Source: Desulfobacterales bacterium (GTDB lineage Bacteria > Desulfobacterota > Desulfobacteria > Desulfobacterales > SpSt-501). From it: 64,000 nt of DNA. Made by a program: the position numbers and the translations under genes. This document shows, one piece after another, positions 8,263 to 17,368 of this stretch. The stretch spans positions 108,568 through 172,567 of the forward strand of contig JAUQXK010000031.1 in assembly GCA_030834695.1 (NCBI GenBank), in the 5' to 3' direction. The notes below the pieces were generated by a model. It was not told the DNA's origin. It ran no database searches and saw nothing but the letters and a program-made list of their open reading frames with translations. The stretch's first letter is position 1; each line of letters opens with the position of its first letter.

Positions 8263-8778
8263 TCAATGCTCTTCCTTGAGGTCATGCTGGCAGGCCTCGC
8301 AGAAGGTTACGCCCTCCTCGATCTCCACATCGCAGTATGGACAGTAGCACGTGTCGCCGTGCGAATGCTCGTGCTCATCCTTGCGCTTGAGCTCCGGCCG
8401 CTGGATACCCGCTTTGCGGTCCTCGTAATCCTTTATGGCCATCTGCAAGGCGTCCGCACCCAGATTGGAGCAGTGCAGCTTGTTCTTCGGCAGCCCTTCC
8501 AGGGCTTCGGCCACGTCCTTGTTGGTAATTTTCTTGGCCTCTTCCAGGCTCTTGCCCTTGGCGATCTCGGTCAGCATGCTGGAAACCGCGATGGCCGACC
8601 CGCATCCAAACGTTTGGAATTTGATGTCGTCGATGCGTTCGTCCTTGATTTTGAGATAGATGGTCATCATGTCCCCGCACAGGGGGTTGCCGACTTCGCC
8701 GACGCCGTTGGCATCCTCGATGGTGCCGACGTTGCGGGGGTTGCGGAAGTGATCCATCACGACCTTGTTGTACATCAT
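8263..8778 (-). CDS. iscU: IscU/NifU-type Fe-S scaffold with C-terminal zinc ribbon
   Basis: 171 aa from an ATG behind AGGAGA. The N-terminal scaffold domain (1-125) has the three ligand cysteines: NPLCGD (Cys34, with Asp36), TFGCGSA (Cys59) and LHCSN (Cys103). An acidic/His-rich linker (DEHEHSHGD) then leads to an extra C-terminal domain with Cys144, Cys146, Cys149, Cys160 and Cys163 (CPYC and CEAC pairs), which looks like a zinc ribbon or rubredoxin-like knuckle. Classical IscU (about 128 aa) lacks this tail. It is first in a two-gene operon with the degenerate NifS-like gene and should assemble Fe-S clusters in the cytoplasm. The open frame extends 37 codons upstream without support. Confidence 0.85.
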   Translation of the reverse strand: MMYNKVVMDHFRNPRNVGTIEDANGVGEVGNPLCGDMMTIYLKIKDERIDDIKFQTFGCGSAIAVSSMLTEIAKGKSLEEAKKITNKDVAEALEGLPKNKLHCSNLGADALQMAIKDYEDRKAGIQRPELKRKDEHEHSHGDTCYCPYCDVEIEEGVTFCEACQHDLKEEH

Positions 8779-9154
8779 GGACTCGTCTCCTCTTGCACTG
8801 AGCGTTACGAAATTGGCGAAACAATAAGCACGCCCAGGTATTAGTAAAGCGTGAATAGACTTATAGCTCGATTTCAGTCTGTTTCGCAACCATCTCGAAA
8901 GTCGGCGCCTGCCCCCGGAGAGGCCTCCATACCGGGGCTGGGTACTGGTTCGGTTGCGGCGGCCGCCGTCGAATCATCGAATCACCGAGTTTGACTTCCG
9001 GGAGATATCCGCATAAAGCTTGAAGGGAATACGGCCTCGGGGTTCGATCGCCTGACCCCGGCCACTCTTGGCCCTTGGAAAATGGCAAGATGCACCCGCG
9101 CGGCGTCAGCGACGATCGCGCGCCGGATCCATCCACCCAGAACGATCTCCAGAT
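8779..9154. other. Divergent promoter region, iscU / AsmA-like gene
   Basis: 376 bases with no convincing gene. The left part should carry the minus-strand iscU promoter (see the separate entry). The right part precedes the plus-strand AsmA-like gene; its open frame runs back to a TTG at 9068, but the ATG at 9155 fits the signal-anchor better. Confidence 0.5.
8860..8889 (-). promoter_or_regulatory. Possible sigma-70 promoter for iscU-nifS
   Basis: On the minus strand TTGCGA and TATAAG are separated by 18 bases, about 80 bases upstream of the iscU ATG. The match to the consensus is partial and no regulator box is evident. Confidence 0.3.
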
Positions 9155-12100
9155 ATGGCTCTGACCCCGCGAGCGAAACGGCTGTTGCTGGCAGCGGCCA
9201 CCCTGTTTTTTCTCCTGGCCGTGCTCGTCGGGTGGGTGCCGACGATCTGGGTCAACCGTCCGGAGGCCAAGGACGCCATTCAGCGCTATCTGAGCACCGC
9301 CATCGGCGGAACGATCGCCTTCGACCGGGTCAAGCTATCGATTTTCCCTAGAATTTGCGCATCGGTTGAGCATCCGCGCCTGGACCTGCCGGACCGCGTC
9401 ACCGCCCAGGCCGCCGAGATCGACCTCTGCCTGCAGGTGCTGCCCCTCCTCCGCGGCCGGGTAGCGGCCGATTCCGTGCACATCCGTTTCCCTGAAATCG
9501 ACCTAACGGCATCCGGGATGCCCGCACCGGCGGCCCGCTTCAACCCGGCTGACATCCTCCGCCTCCTGACGGAGGCGGCCGGCCGGCTGAAACACCTTCC
9601 CGAATCCGAAATCGAGATGAGCGACGGCCGATTGACGCTTTCCGGACCTCGGGGAAACCGTTTCGAATTTCACGGCGTGAACCTGCGCTGGGTCCATAAC
9701 GGCCCGGACGTTCAGTGGGGGGTCGAGGGCCGTTCCGATATTTTTGCTTCTTTGTCCTCGGCGGGCCGGCTGGACACGGACTCGCTCAAGGGAACGGCCA
9801 CGCTCAAGACCGCCGATTTTCAGGCCCATCGGGTTTATGCCTGGTACAGGCCGGATGATCCCCTTCTCGTGCGCGAGGCCCGGCTCGATCTCGACATGGC
9901 CGTTCGCTTGGACGGCCCCGAGCAATTGAATGCCGTGATTCACGCCAAGGCGCCTACCATCACCCTCAGCCGTCAGCAACACGAAACCCGTCTGAGCATG
10001 GACCGGCTGAAGGCCGACGTGAATCTCTCCCCGAAAAGACTGGCGGTCGAAGTTCACGAATGCGTGACCGCCGCACCGCGGGCCGCCATCGAACTCTCGC
10101 TCATCGCCGACGAGCAGGCTCAACCCCGCATCGACGTCAGCCTAAGGGGCCGCGGCGACGCCGGCGGCGTGCGCCGGGCGGCACTGGCAATGCTGCACGA
10201 ATCGCGCGATGTCCGCCGGGTTTTCGAAATCCTGCAGGACGGAGAGATTCCTGCGATCAGCCTGAACCTGCGCGGAAACGCTTGGAACGAACTGGGGGTG
10301 CTGGACAACCTCCGGATCGAGGGGCGCCTTGAAAACGGCCGGGTGTACATCCCGTGGATTGACCTTGACCTGAATGGGGTTTCCGGGGATGTCCTGATTG
10401 CCGGGGGCGTCTTGGAAGGCCGTGAATTAAAGGCCCATCACAGGGGCACCTACGGCGAAAACGGATCGTTGCGCGTAGGCCTCTCCGCAGCCGACCCGGT
10501 GCTCCAGCTCGACATTCATGCGAGCGCCGAGCTCTCCGCACTGCCGCCGTTGCTGGCGCGGGTGGTATCCGATCCGGTGTTTCGCAACGAGCTGGCGCTC
10601 ATTCAGGAGTTTTCCGGGACAGCTCAGGGGACCTTGCACCTCAACGGTACCCACACCAACGTGAGGGTCGGGGTGCAGGCATCTGCAATAGACGTGACGG
10701 CGCGCCACCAACTCATCCCCTACCCTTTCCGTTTTCAAGGGGGGGAGGTCGCCTATGATGGAGGCTCGATCACCCTGAGCGGGGTGGATGTGACCGTCGG
10801 CGGCTCCAAGCTGTTCAAGCAGGACTTGACGCTCGGGCTCAACGGGGTTCTGCCCATGGCCAGCCGCTCGCCCAGGGCGGTTATCGATCTGTCGGAAATG
10901 TTCAACCTGTTTCGGGGCCGGCCGCCGTTCGACCACCTGCGACGGTTGAACGGTGTCGCCACATTCAACAACTGGCAGCTCAACGGCCAGGCGTCGGCCC
11001 CGGCCACCTGGAAGCTCGTATCTGCCGGAACCGTGCAGCACTTGCTCGTTGAGTCCGAACTGGTACCCGGCCTTCTAAGCTTGGCTTCAGGCAGCTTTGA
11101 CTGGGCGGACCGGACGATCAGCTACCGGAGCGAGCAGGGATCCATCAACCGTTCCGAGATTAAAGGTCTTGCGGTCCAGGCGGATTGGACGGGGCCGGTC
11201 CGGGTCGAGCTACGGGCCCTCGAAATGGGCATTTCGGTCGATGACGTTTCTCGGGCACTGCAAGCTTTTCCGAAGACGGCGAACGATGCCGCGGCGCTGC
11301 CCCCACTGGACGGCACCGCCCGGATGCGCGAGGTCCGGTTCCAAGCGAGGCTTCTCCCGGAAGGTCTGATCGTAGACCGATTCGAAGCCGTGTTGAAGAA
11401 TTCGGTGATCACCTCCGAGGCCATCGGCCTCCCGCTGACCCTGACCGCCGGGACGATCGGCTGGCATGACACCCGCCTCGACATCCAGCTCGAGAAGGCA
11501 TTCCTGGGACAATCCGAAATTAAAAATCTTACGATCCTTGGAGACTGGGGGAGCGACAAGGATCTGGAGATCCGCGCCGATCACACGGTCATCGATTGCG
11601 CGGAGATATTCGCACGCCTGTTGCCGATGGTGGGCCTGCATCGCCTCCGCCAAGACGTGCGGGGCATCCAGGGCACCTTGACCGCATCTCCGGTCCGCCT
11701 CAAAGGCCCACTCCGAGATCCGCGACGCTGGCGCGTTCATGCCGTATCCGATATCAAGGACATCGTCGTGGCCACCACTTTCCTGGATGACCCGATCGAG
11801 CTGCCCACAGGACGGCTGACTTTCGGCCCAGCTGAAGCGACGGAGGCCGGGGGGGCCGCCCTGCACGTGGATTCTGCCCGCGTGCGCATCGGAACGGACG
11901 AAGCCGTGCTGACGGGCGACATTGAGTTTTCCGCCGCCGATATAACCCTTAATTTCGAAGTCACGGCCAAGGCCATCGACTGGAGGGAAATAGAGAAAAT
12001 TTCGAATCGCATCGCCGAACGCCGCCCGGCGGACCGTCGGTCCGTGCGGGGACGCCTGGCCTTGCGCGTGGAGAACCTGACGATCGACCGATTGCGCCTG

Positions 12101-12901
12101 CATCCGGTTTATGCGATGGCCCAGCTCGAACCGCAAGGGACGCGGATTGAAATCGAGCAGGCCGGCTTGTGCGGGATGGTGTTCATCGGGCGCATGGCGT
12201 TCGACGGCCCCATCATAGATGCCTACCTGGTTCCGGTCGTTGACGTCGCACCGCTGGACGGCGTCGTCTCCTGTCTCACCCATGAGACCAGCATTTACAC
12301 CGGCAATTTCAACCTGAACGGAGCGCTCAAGGTCAGGGCACGGCGCGAAGACATCACTCAGGCTCTAAGCGGTGAATTGTCGTTGACGGCCGAAGACGGG
12401 ACCATCCGCCAATCCGCCTTCTTCGCCCGGCTTTTCGCCCTCCTCAACCTCACCGAAATCTACCGCGGCGCCCTCCCCGACTTCAACAGCCAGGGGCTAG
12501 ACTACAAGCGCATGAGTGCATCCATCGAGGTCAGAGACGGCAAGGTCCGGTTCAACGACTGGTCGATCAACGGCCGCACCCTTTGGATCGGCTCACGAGG
12601 CGAAATCGACATCGACACTCAACAGATCGATTTCACCATCATGGTCTCGCCCTTCAAGACCATCGACCGGATCATCAACTCGATCCCGGGCCTTCGCTGG
12701 ATTCTCGGAGGGCGGCTCGTCGCCGTCCCGATGCGGGCCGTCGGCAGCCTGGAAGACCCTCATGTGGTTCCGTTGTCTCCTTCCGCTGTGGGAACCAGCA
12801 TCGTCGAAATGATCGAACGCACCCTGCTGCTGCCCATCCAGGTCATCCAGCCGCTGGTCCCCGGCATGGAGGAGACTCCGAGCGGAACGATCAGCCGCTG
12901 A
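9155..12901 (+). CDS. Large AsmA/YhdP-like envelope protein
   Basis: 1248 aa. One N-terminal membrane anchor (about residues 8-30, RLLLAAATLFFLLAVLVGWVP) is followed by a very long beta-rich periplasmic region. The first part (IQRYLSTAIGGTIAFDRVKL ... IRFPEIDL) is AsmA-like. The last 200 residues (VRFNDWSINGRTLWIGSRGE, IDFTIMVSPFKTIDRII, VPMRAVGSLEDP) match the AsmA-like C-terminal domain of YhdP/TamB-related proteins. Such proteins are thought to bridge inner and outer membranes for phospholipid transport. It stands alone. The open frame extends to a TTG at 9068, but the ATG immediately before the basic and hydrophobic anchor is preferred. Confidence 0.75.
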   Translation: MALTPRAKRLLLAAATLFFLLAVLVGWVPTIWVNRPEAKDAIQRYLSTAIGGTIAFDRVKLSIFPRICASVEHPRLDLPDRVTAQAAEIDLCLQVLPLLRGRVAADSVHIRFPEIDLTASGMPAPAARFNPADILRLLTEAAGRLKHLPESEIEMSDGRLTLSGPRGNRFEFHGVNLRWVHNGPDVQWGVEGRSDIFASLSSAGRLDTDSLKGTATLKTADFQAHRVYAWYRPDDPLLVREARLDLDMAVRLDGPEQLNAVIHAKAPTITLSRQQHETRLSMDRLKADVNLSPKRLAVEVHECVTAAPRAAIELSLIADEQAQPRIDVSLRGRGDAGGVRRAALAMLHESRDVRRVFEILQDGEIPAISLNLRGNAWNELGVLDNLRIEGRLENGRVYIPWIDLDLNGVSGDVLIAGGVLEGRELKAHHRGTYGENGSLRVGLSAADPVLQLDIHASAELSALPPLLARVVSDPVFRNELALIQEFSGTAQGTLHLNGTHTNVRVGVQASAIDVTARHQLIPYPFRFQGGEVAYDGGSITLSGVDVTVGGSKLFKQDLTLGLNGVLPMASRSPRAVIDLSEMFNLFRGRPPFDHLRRLNGVATFNNWQLNGQASAPATWKLVSAGTVQHLLVESELVPGLLSLASGSFDWADRTISYRSEQGSINRSEIKGLAVQADWTGPVRVELRALEMGISVDDVSRALQAFPKTANDAAALPPLDGTARMREVRFQARLLPEGLIVDRFEAVLKNSVITSEAIGLPLTLTAGTIGWHDTRLDIQLEKAFLGQSEIKNLTILGDWGSDKDLEIRADHTVIDCAEIFARLLPMVGLHRLRQDVRGIQGTLTASPVRLKGPLRDPRRWRVHAVSDIKDIVVATTFLDDPIELPTGRLTFGPAEATEAGGAALHVDSARVRIGTDEAVLTGDIEFSAADITLNFEVTAKAIDWREIEKISNRIAERRPADRRSVRGRLALRVENLTIDRLRLHPVYAMAQLEPQGTRIEIEQAGLCGMVFIGRMAFDGPIIDAYLVPVVDVAPLDGVVSCLTHETSIYTGNFNLNGALKVRARREDITQALSGELSLTAEDGTIRQSAFFARLFALLNLTEIYRGALPDFNSQGLDYKRMSASIEVRDGKVRFNDWSINGRTLWIGSRGEIDIDTQQIDFTIMVSPFKTIDRIINSIPGLRWILGGRLVAVPMRAVGSLEDPHVVPLSPSAVGTSIVEMIERTLLLPIQVIQPLVPGMEETPSGTISR

Positions 12902-13005
12902 CCGGCCATCCTCCGCGACCCTGATGCTTGACATTATGCCAATCAGCCTCACATTTCCGCGCATCAGCAGCGCTCAACCGAGCGTTACTAAACCGGCAGC
13001 GAAAT

Positions 13006-13129
13006 ACGCAAAGACCGTCATGCCGGACTGGATCCGGCATCCGCTCCCGCTCTGGATTCCGGCGCCTGCCCTGGCCCTGATCCAGGGTTCGCCGGAATGA
13101 CGAATCTTGGCATATTTAATTGCCGAAGT
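13006..13129 (+). repeat. Dispersed palindromic intergenic repeat, copy 1
   Basis: It starts GTCATGCCGGA..., contains ATGCCGGA-n5-TCCGGCAT, and ends ...GGTTCGCCGGAATGAC followed by GGCATAT-TTAATTGCCGAAGT. The outer ends GTCATGCCGG and CCGGAATGAC form an imperfect inverted repeat. A second copy at 24038-24139 shares both the ends and the flanking GCAAAG and TGCCGAAGT words. It resembles the REP/MITE-like intergenic repeats common in proteobacteria. Confidence 0.75.
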
Positions 13130-13169
13130 AATACTTCATGCGTTGATGAGGATGACAAGGAGGTCGACG

Positions 13170-13391
13170 ATGGCATATACATGCAAAACCTGCGGAGCCG
13201 TGGCCAATGAACCCGGGCACCTGTGCAACCCCTGCGGGGACAAAACCAAATGCAGTTTCTGCGGTGCTCCGGCAACCGATGCCAAACACGTATGCATAGA
13301 CAAACTTTCCGCCATGAAGTACGTATGCGGCGGGTGCGGTCGGGTGGCCATGGAAGCGGGTCATCTCTGCAATCCGAACCCGATAAGGTAG
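13170..13391 (+). CDS. Triple CxxCGxxAxxxxHxC zinc-module miniprotein
   Basis: 73 aa from an ATG behind AAGGAGG. It consists almost wholly of three copies of CxxCGxxAxxxxHxC, at residues 5-19, 28-42 and 53-67. An extra Cys22 makes ten cysteines and three histidines in all. Each module could bind one metal through Cys3His. There is no signal peptide or recognisable fold beyond this. The open frame runs 21 codons upstream, but the strong ribosome site fixes this start. A strong hairpin follows. The function is unknown; metal binding is inferred from the ligand pattern. Confidence 0.75.
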   Translation: MAYTCKTCGAVANEPGHLCNPCGDKTKCSFCGAPATDAKHVCIDKLSAMKYVCGGCGRVAMEAGHLCNPNPIR

Positions 13392-13404
13392 CTGCGCGCA
13401 CAAG

Positions 13405-13430
13405 ACCGGCGGGCACAGCAGCCCGCCGGT
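13405..13430 (+). terminator. Hairpin after zinc-module gene
   Basis: A perfect 10-base stem (ACCGGCGGGC / GCCCGCCGGT) with a six-base loop, followed by TTTAT. It separates the zinc-module gene from the aminotransferase gene and could act as terminator or attenuator. The next gene's ribosome site follows immediately. Confidence 0.65.
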
Positions 13431-13445
13431 TTATGGAGGAAGGCA

Positions 13446-14597
13446 TTGCACGATTTCGATGAGGTTGTAGACCGCCGGAACACGGCCAGCGAAAAATGGG
13501 AGAAATACCGGGACCGGGACATCATTCCGATGTGGGTGGCGGACATGGACTTTCGCTCGCCGCCGGTTGTCCTCGAAGCGCTGCGTCGGCGCACTGAGCA
13601 CGGAGTTTTCGGATATACCGGCGCCTCGTCGGAGTTGATCGATGCCGTCATGCAAGTGCTGGAGCGCGATTACGGCTGGCGCATCGACCCGCAGTGGATT
13701 GTCTGGCTGCCCGGGCTGGTGGCGGGCCTGAATGTAACCTGCCGGGCGGTGGGCGCGGAAGGCGATGATGTCCTGACGCTGGTGCCGGTATACCCGCCGT
13801 TTCTATCCGCTCCGCGCCATTCCAGGCGGGGCTTGGTGCGCGCCCGCCTGCACGAGGCTTCCAACTGCTGGAGCATCGATTTCGAACGGCTCGCGGACGC
13901 CGTCACGGCCAAAACCCGTCTTTTCATGCTCTGCAACCCGCACAACCCCGTCGGACGGGTATTTGAACGGCATGAACTGGAGCGGCTGGCCGAGTTGTGC
14001 CTGGCGCGCGACATCGTGATCTGCGCGGATGAAATTCACTGCGGACTGGTGCTGGACCCCGCCAAGCGCCACATCCCGATCGCCACGCTCGGCCCGGAGG
14101 TCGCGCAACGCACCATCACGCTGATGGCGCCAAGCAAGACCTTCAACCTGGCGGGACTCGGGTGCTCGTTTGCGCTCATACCCTCGGCCGCCCTGCGTCA
14201 GCGATTTCTGGAGGCCAAGGCGGGCATCGTTCCCATGCTCAACCCCTATGGCTACCTGGCGGCGCAGACGGCCTACACGCACGGTGAGCCGTGGCGCCGA
14301 GAGTTGATTGCCTACCTCCGGCGCAACCGCGACCTCCTAGCGGCGTCCCTGCCTCAAATGGCCGGCGGCCTAACCATGGCGCCGGTCGAGGGCACTTACC
14401 TGGCCTGGATCGACCATCGCCGGGCCTCACTGACCGACCCCGTTGGTTTCTTTGAAGCAGCCGGTGTGGGGTTGCAGGATGGCCGCGACTTCGATGGGCC
14501 GGGTTTCGTGCGCCTCAACTTCGGCTGCCGTCAGGCCCTGCTGCAGCAGGCCATCGAGAGGATGTCCACCGCTCTGGGGAAGCACGCCAGCGCTTGA
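13446..14597 (+). CDS. MalY/PatB-type PLP aminotransferase or C-S beta-lyase
   Basis: 383 aa, the family's usual length. The N-terminus FDEVVDRRNTASEKW and IPMWVADMDFRSPP are signatures of MalY/PatB cystathionine beta-lyases within fold-type I class II aminotransferases. The PLP lysine lies in APSKTFNLAGLG and the substrate-carboxylate Arg in FVRLNFGC. It probably cleaves C-S bonds of cystathionine or cysteine conjugates. The start is a TTG, supported by GGAGGAAGG six bases upstream and by alignment of the N-terminus; no in-frame ATG is nearby. Confidence 0.8.
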   Translation: MHDFDEVVDRRNTASEKWEKYRDRDIIPMWVADMDFRSPPVVLEALRRRTEHGVFGYTGASSELIDAVMQVLERDYGWRIDPQWIVWLPGLVAGLNVTCRAVGAEGDDVLTLVPVYPPFLSAPRHSRRGLVRARLHEASNCWSIDFERLADAVTAKTRLFMLCNPHNPVGRVFERHELERLAELCLARDIVICADEIHCGLVLDPAKRHIPIATLGPEVAQRTITLMAPSKTFNLAGLGCSFALIPSAALRQRFLEAKAGIVPMLNPYGYLAAQTAYTHGEPWRRELIAYLRRNRDLLAASLPQMAGGLTMAPVEGTYLAWIDHRRASLTDPVGFFEAAGVGLQDGRDFDGPGFVRLNFGCRQALLQQAIERMSTALGKHASA

Positions 14598-14600
14598 AAT

Positions 14601-14627
14601 GCCGCTTCCGCTCACGGCGGAAGCGGC
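14601..14627. terminator. Convergent hairpin between MalY-like and SYLF genes
   Basis: The arms GCCGCTTCCG and CGGAAGCGGC are separated by seven bases, between two converging genes. There is no T-run, so a bidirectional transcription barrier is inferred from position and stem strength only. Confidence 0.5.
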
Positions 14628-14656
14628 GCATGGCGCAATCTTCGGTCGATGGGCGC

Positions 14657-15244
14657 TCACGAGGGATTGATCTTCGTGAACTTGGCGCCTTTAAGAGAGA
14701 TGTCGGCCATAAGGCCTTTGACATCGAATACAAAGCCGACAATGGGATCCTTCAATTTGCTGAAGTCGACCCGTTCGCCGCCCCCGATGTTCACGAGGGC
14801 GACGTTTCCGTCAACGCCGGCCTCCCAGCCCTGGCTGGTCTGAAACTTCTTCAGGACGGCATCCGTCATGAAAAGTATGACAATGTCCTTGGCTTCTCCG
14901 CCGATCTGGAAGCCGATCGAACCGGAAGCGAGGTTGTAATAGGAGACGGTTTTGCCGCCCACACGCAACGCACCCTCTCCGTACTCGCCGCCGACGATCA
15001 AGCCGGCTTTGATTACGCCGGGCATCACCAGGATCCCTTTGGCCTTGGCGGCCATCTCTTTTCCGCCCTTGACCTGCTGGTAGAAGCGTTCGAGACAGAC
15101 ATTGACACTGGTGTTGATCTCCTGAGCCGTCTTGGCCCAGGCGCCTCCGGCGCCCAGGCATAAAACCATCACGGACACCATCAGCCACGCGGGCGGTCGG
15201 CCGACCCGTCGAACTGCCGCCAATTTTTTCGCTTTCATGCTCAT
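14657..15244 (-). CDS. SYLF/Ysc84-domain lipid-binding protein, exported
   Basis: About 195 aa. A signal peptide (WLMVSVMVLCLGAGGAWA) precedes a SYLF domain: KAKGILVMPGVIKAGLIVGGEYGEGAL, the glycine-rich SYYNLASGSIGFQIGGEAKD, and LFMTDAVLKKF. Bacterial members of this YSC84 family are periplasmic or outer-membrane proteins thought to bind phospholipid. Starts at 15244 and 15238 both lie behind GGAGGGGG; the first is used. It is monocistronic, with converging neighbours on one side. Confidence 0.8.
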   Translation of the reverse strand: MSMKAKKLAAVRRVGRPPAWLMVSVMVLCLGAGGAWAKTAQEINTSVNVCLERFYQQVKGGKEMAAKAKGILVMPGVIKAGLIVGGEYGEGALRVGGKTVSYYNLASGSIGFQIGGEAKDIVILFMTDAVLKKFQTSQGWEAGVDGNVALVNIGGGERVDFSKLKDPIVGFVFDVKGLMADISLKGAKFTKINPS

Positions 15245-15387
15245 TCCCCCTCCTGGTCGAATAAGATTCAAACCCCGTCACGGCACGTTGGATCCGTCCG
15301 AAGCGTTGGGCATTCCAACTTGGCAACCATCCCCCTGGCACTGTCAACTCATGCGCAGAGGGCTTATCCCTAAAAAAGAGCGTTGGC

Positions 15388-16170
15388 TTATTTGATCAGC
15401 CGGCGGCGCATGAAGATCAGCGCCAGCGTGGTGAACAGAAAGGCGAAAACAGCCAGGTAGACGATGCTGAGCAGCGGGACGGTTTCGCACCGGCCGAGGC
15501 AGACCAGGCGGGCGAGCTCAACCAAGTGGTAGAGGGGGAAAGCCAGTGCCAGCGGCTTGGCCCATAGCGGCAGGTTGGAGACCGGGAAGAAGGTTCCGCT
15601 GAATAGAAACATGGGGGTCACGAACAGAAAAATCGGAAGATTGAACATTTCGATGGTCGGAACCACCCCGGTGAAGAATAGCCCGACGGCGCCGAAGGCG
15701 ATTCCGCCGAAAAAAGCCAGGGGAATCGCGATCAACCCGTAAGGGAACTGCACGTAGCCGAACGCCCCCAGCACGCCCAACATGATCGCTGCGGCGGCGG
15801 TGGCCTTGCTGGCACTCCAGACGATCTCGGCAACGATGATCTCTTCAATCGACAGGGGCGTCGCCAGCATGCCGTCGAACGTTTTCTGGTAGTACATCCG
15901 CACAAAGGACGCGTAGGTGGTTTCAAAGAACGCGTTGTTCATGACGGCGGTGGCGATCAGGGCCGGCGCGATGAAAGCCGTGTAGGAGAGCTCCGCCCCG
16001 CCGTAGCGGATTTGGCCCACGATCCCCACGAAGCCCAGGCTGAAGGCCGCGATGAATAGCAGCGGCTCCAACAGGGGGGTGATGAAGTTGACCTTCCAGA
16101 TTTTCTGGAACGTGACGAGATTGCGCCGCCAAACCTTCCAGAACCGCCAGGATATGACTCCGATTTCCAT
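15388..16170 (-). CDS. ABC-2 type export permease (NodJ-like)
   Basis: 260 aa with about six membrane spans. The N-terminal VWRRNLVTFQKIWKVNFITPLLEPLLFIAAF and the central YTAFIAPALIATAVM are typical of the NodJ/ABC-2 family. The partner ATPase gene ends 95 bp upstream on the same strand. NodIJ-type pairs export lipo-oligosaccharides or unidentified lipophilic compounds, and the cargo here is unknown. The open frame runs 55 codons further upstream, but the ATG of MEIGVISWRF gives the family N-terminus. Confidence 0.8.
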   Translation of the reverse strand: MEIGVISWRFWKVWRRNLVTFQKIWKVNFITPLLEPLLFIAAFSLGFVGIVGQIRYGGAELSYTAFIAPALIATAVMNNAFFETTYASFVRMYYQKTFDGMLATPLSIEEIIVAEIVWSASKATAAAAIMLGVLGAFGYVQFPYGLIAIPLAFFGGIAFGAVGLFFTGVVPTIEMFNLPIFLFVTPMFLFSGTFFPVSNLPLWAKPLALAFPLYHLVELARLVCLGRCETVPLLSIVYLAVFAFLFTTLALIFMRRRLIK

Positions 16171-16265
16171 GATTGATTCGAGCCAGATTGAAGTTGGGTA
16201 GTTGGGCTTGGGGCCTCGGTTGGGCCGATTTACTTCGGCGGCCGCCGGCCGTCTCGACGATGCCG

Positions 16266-17177
16266 CTAGTCTCGCAGCTCCCGCCCGGTCAACCTCAGAA
16301 AAACGTCCTCCAGGGTCCCGTTGCGAAAGGTGCATTGCTCATGACAGAAATTGGCCCGCACGGCGGCGCTCAGATCGTTCCCGTCCGGGGTGTAAAGAAT
16401 GATGCGCTGGCCGAGATCGTCATGCGGGACCTGTTGGGCTTTCAAAAAGTCGCGCAACGCCTGATCGGGCCCGCCGATTTCGATCACGTGGCGGCCGACG
16501 TGCCTCTCGATCAGATCGGCGGGACTGCCGTCCACGAGAATCTTGCCGGCGTCGACGATCACCAGGCGATCGCAGAGGCGGCTCGCCTCCTCCATGTAGT
16601 GCGTGGTGAGGACGATGCTCAACCCGCTCGCCCTCAGTTTTTCCAGCCGGTCCCACACCTGGTGACGCGACTGGGGGTCTAACCCGGTGGTCGGCTCGTC
16701 CAGGATCAGCAAGTCGGGCCGGTTGATGAGCGACCGGGCCAGGATCAGACGCCGGATCATCCCGCCGGACAGGTCCATGACCTTGGCGTTCCGCCGGTTG
16801 GACAACGCGAAGAACTCGAGCAGTTCACGGGTTCGGGACACGGCTTCTTTGGGAGGGATGGAAAAATACCCGGCGAAAACCATCAGGTTCTGCTCGACCG
16901 TCAGGTCCGGGTCCAGGGTATTGTCCTGCTGGCAGACTCCGATCCGCGCCTTGATCTTGCGCCAATCCCTGGAGATTTCCATTCCGAAGACGCGGATGAT
17001 TCCGCGGGTCGGCGGGGAGAAGCCATAAAGCATGCGGATCGTCGTGGTTTTGCCGGCCCCGTTGGGGCCCAAAAGGCCGAAAAATTCGCCCGACCCCACC
17101 GTGAAGGATATCCCGTCGACGGCCGTGACGTCCTGAAACTTCTTGAAGAGATGCTGAACTTCAATAATCGGTTGCAT
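16266..17177 (-). CDS. ABC transporter ATP-binding protein (NodI-like)
   Basis: 303 aa. Walker A is LLGPNGAGKTTTI, the signature is DLSGGMIRRL, Walker B is LLILDEPTTGLDP, and the H-loop is LTTHYMEEA. The DrrA/NodI-type C-terminal extension (residues 225-300) is present. It energises the ABC-2 permease encoded next, and together they form a two-component exporter at the inner membrane. Confidence 0.85.
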   Translation of the reverse strand: MQPIIEVQHLFKKFQDVTAVDGISFTVGSGEFFGLLGPNGAGKTTTIRMLYGFSPPTRGIIRVFGMEISRDWRKIKARIGVCQQDNTLDPDLTVEQNLMVFAGYFSIPPKEAVSRTRELLEFFALSNRRNAKVMDLSGGMIRRLILARSLINRPDLLILDEPTTGLDPQSRHQVWDRLEKLRASGLSIVLTTHYMEEASRLCDRLVIVDAGKILVDGSPADLIERHVGRHVIEIGGPDQALRDFLKAQQVPHDDLGQRIILYTPDGNDLSAAVRANFCHEQCTFRNGTLEDVFLRLTGRELRD

Positions 17178-17368
17178 AAAAAACTGCCGCTATTGCCTCT
17201 TGTTCCATCGATCGGTCAGGGATCAAAACAGCGCTGGCCTGAGCCTTTACTATGGCACCGCCGTCGACAAAAGGCAACCCGCTGGAACGACATGGGGCAG
17301 AGAGCAACGCGCGTGGAAGGCGTTAGTTGATCACCCTATGTCCTATGCTCCATGCCGGATATGGCCCA

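Noticed and set aside
7347..8279. A 310-codon plus-strand frame opposite the NifS-like gene
   Set aside because: Shadow; the minus frame is a recognisable class-V aminotransferase fold.
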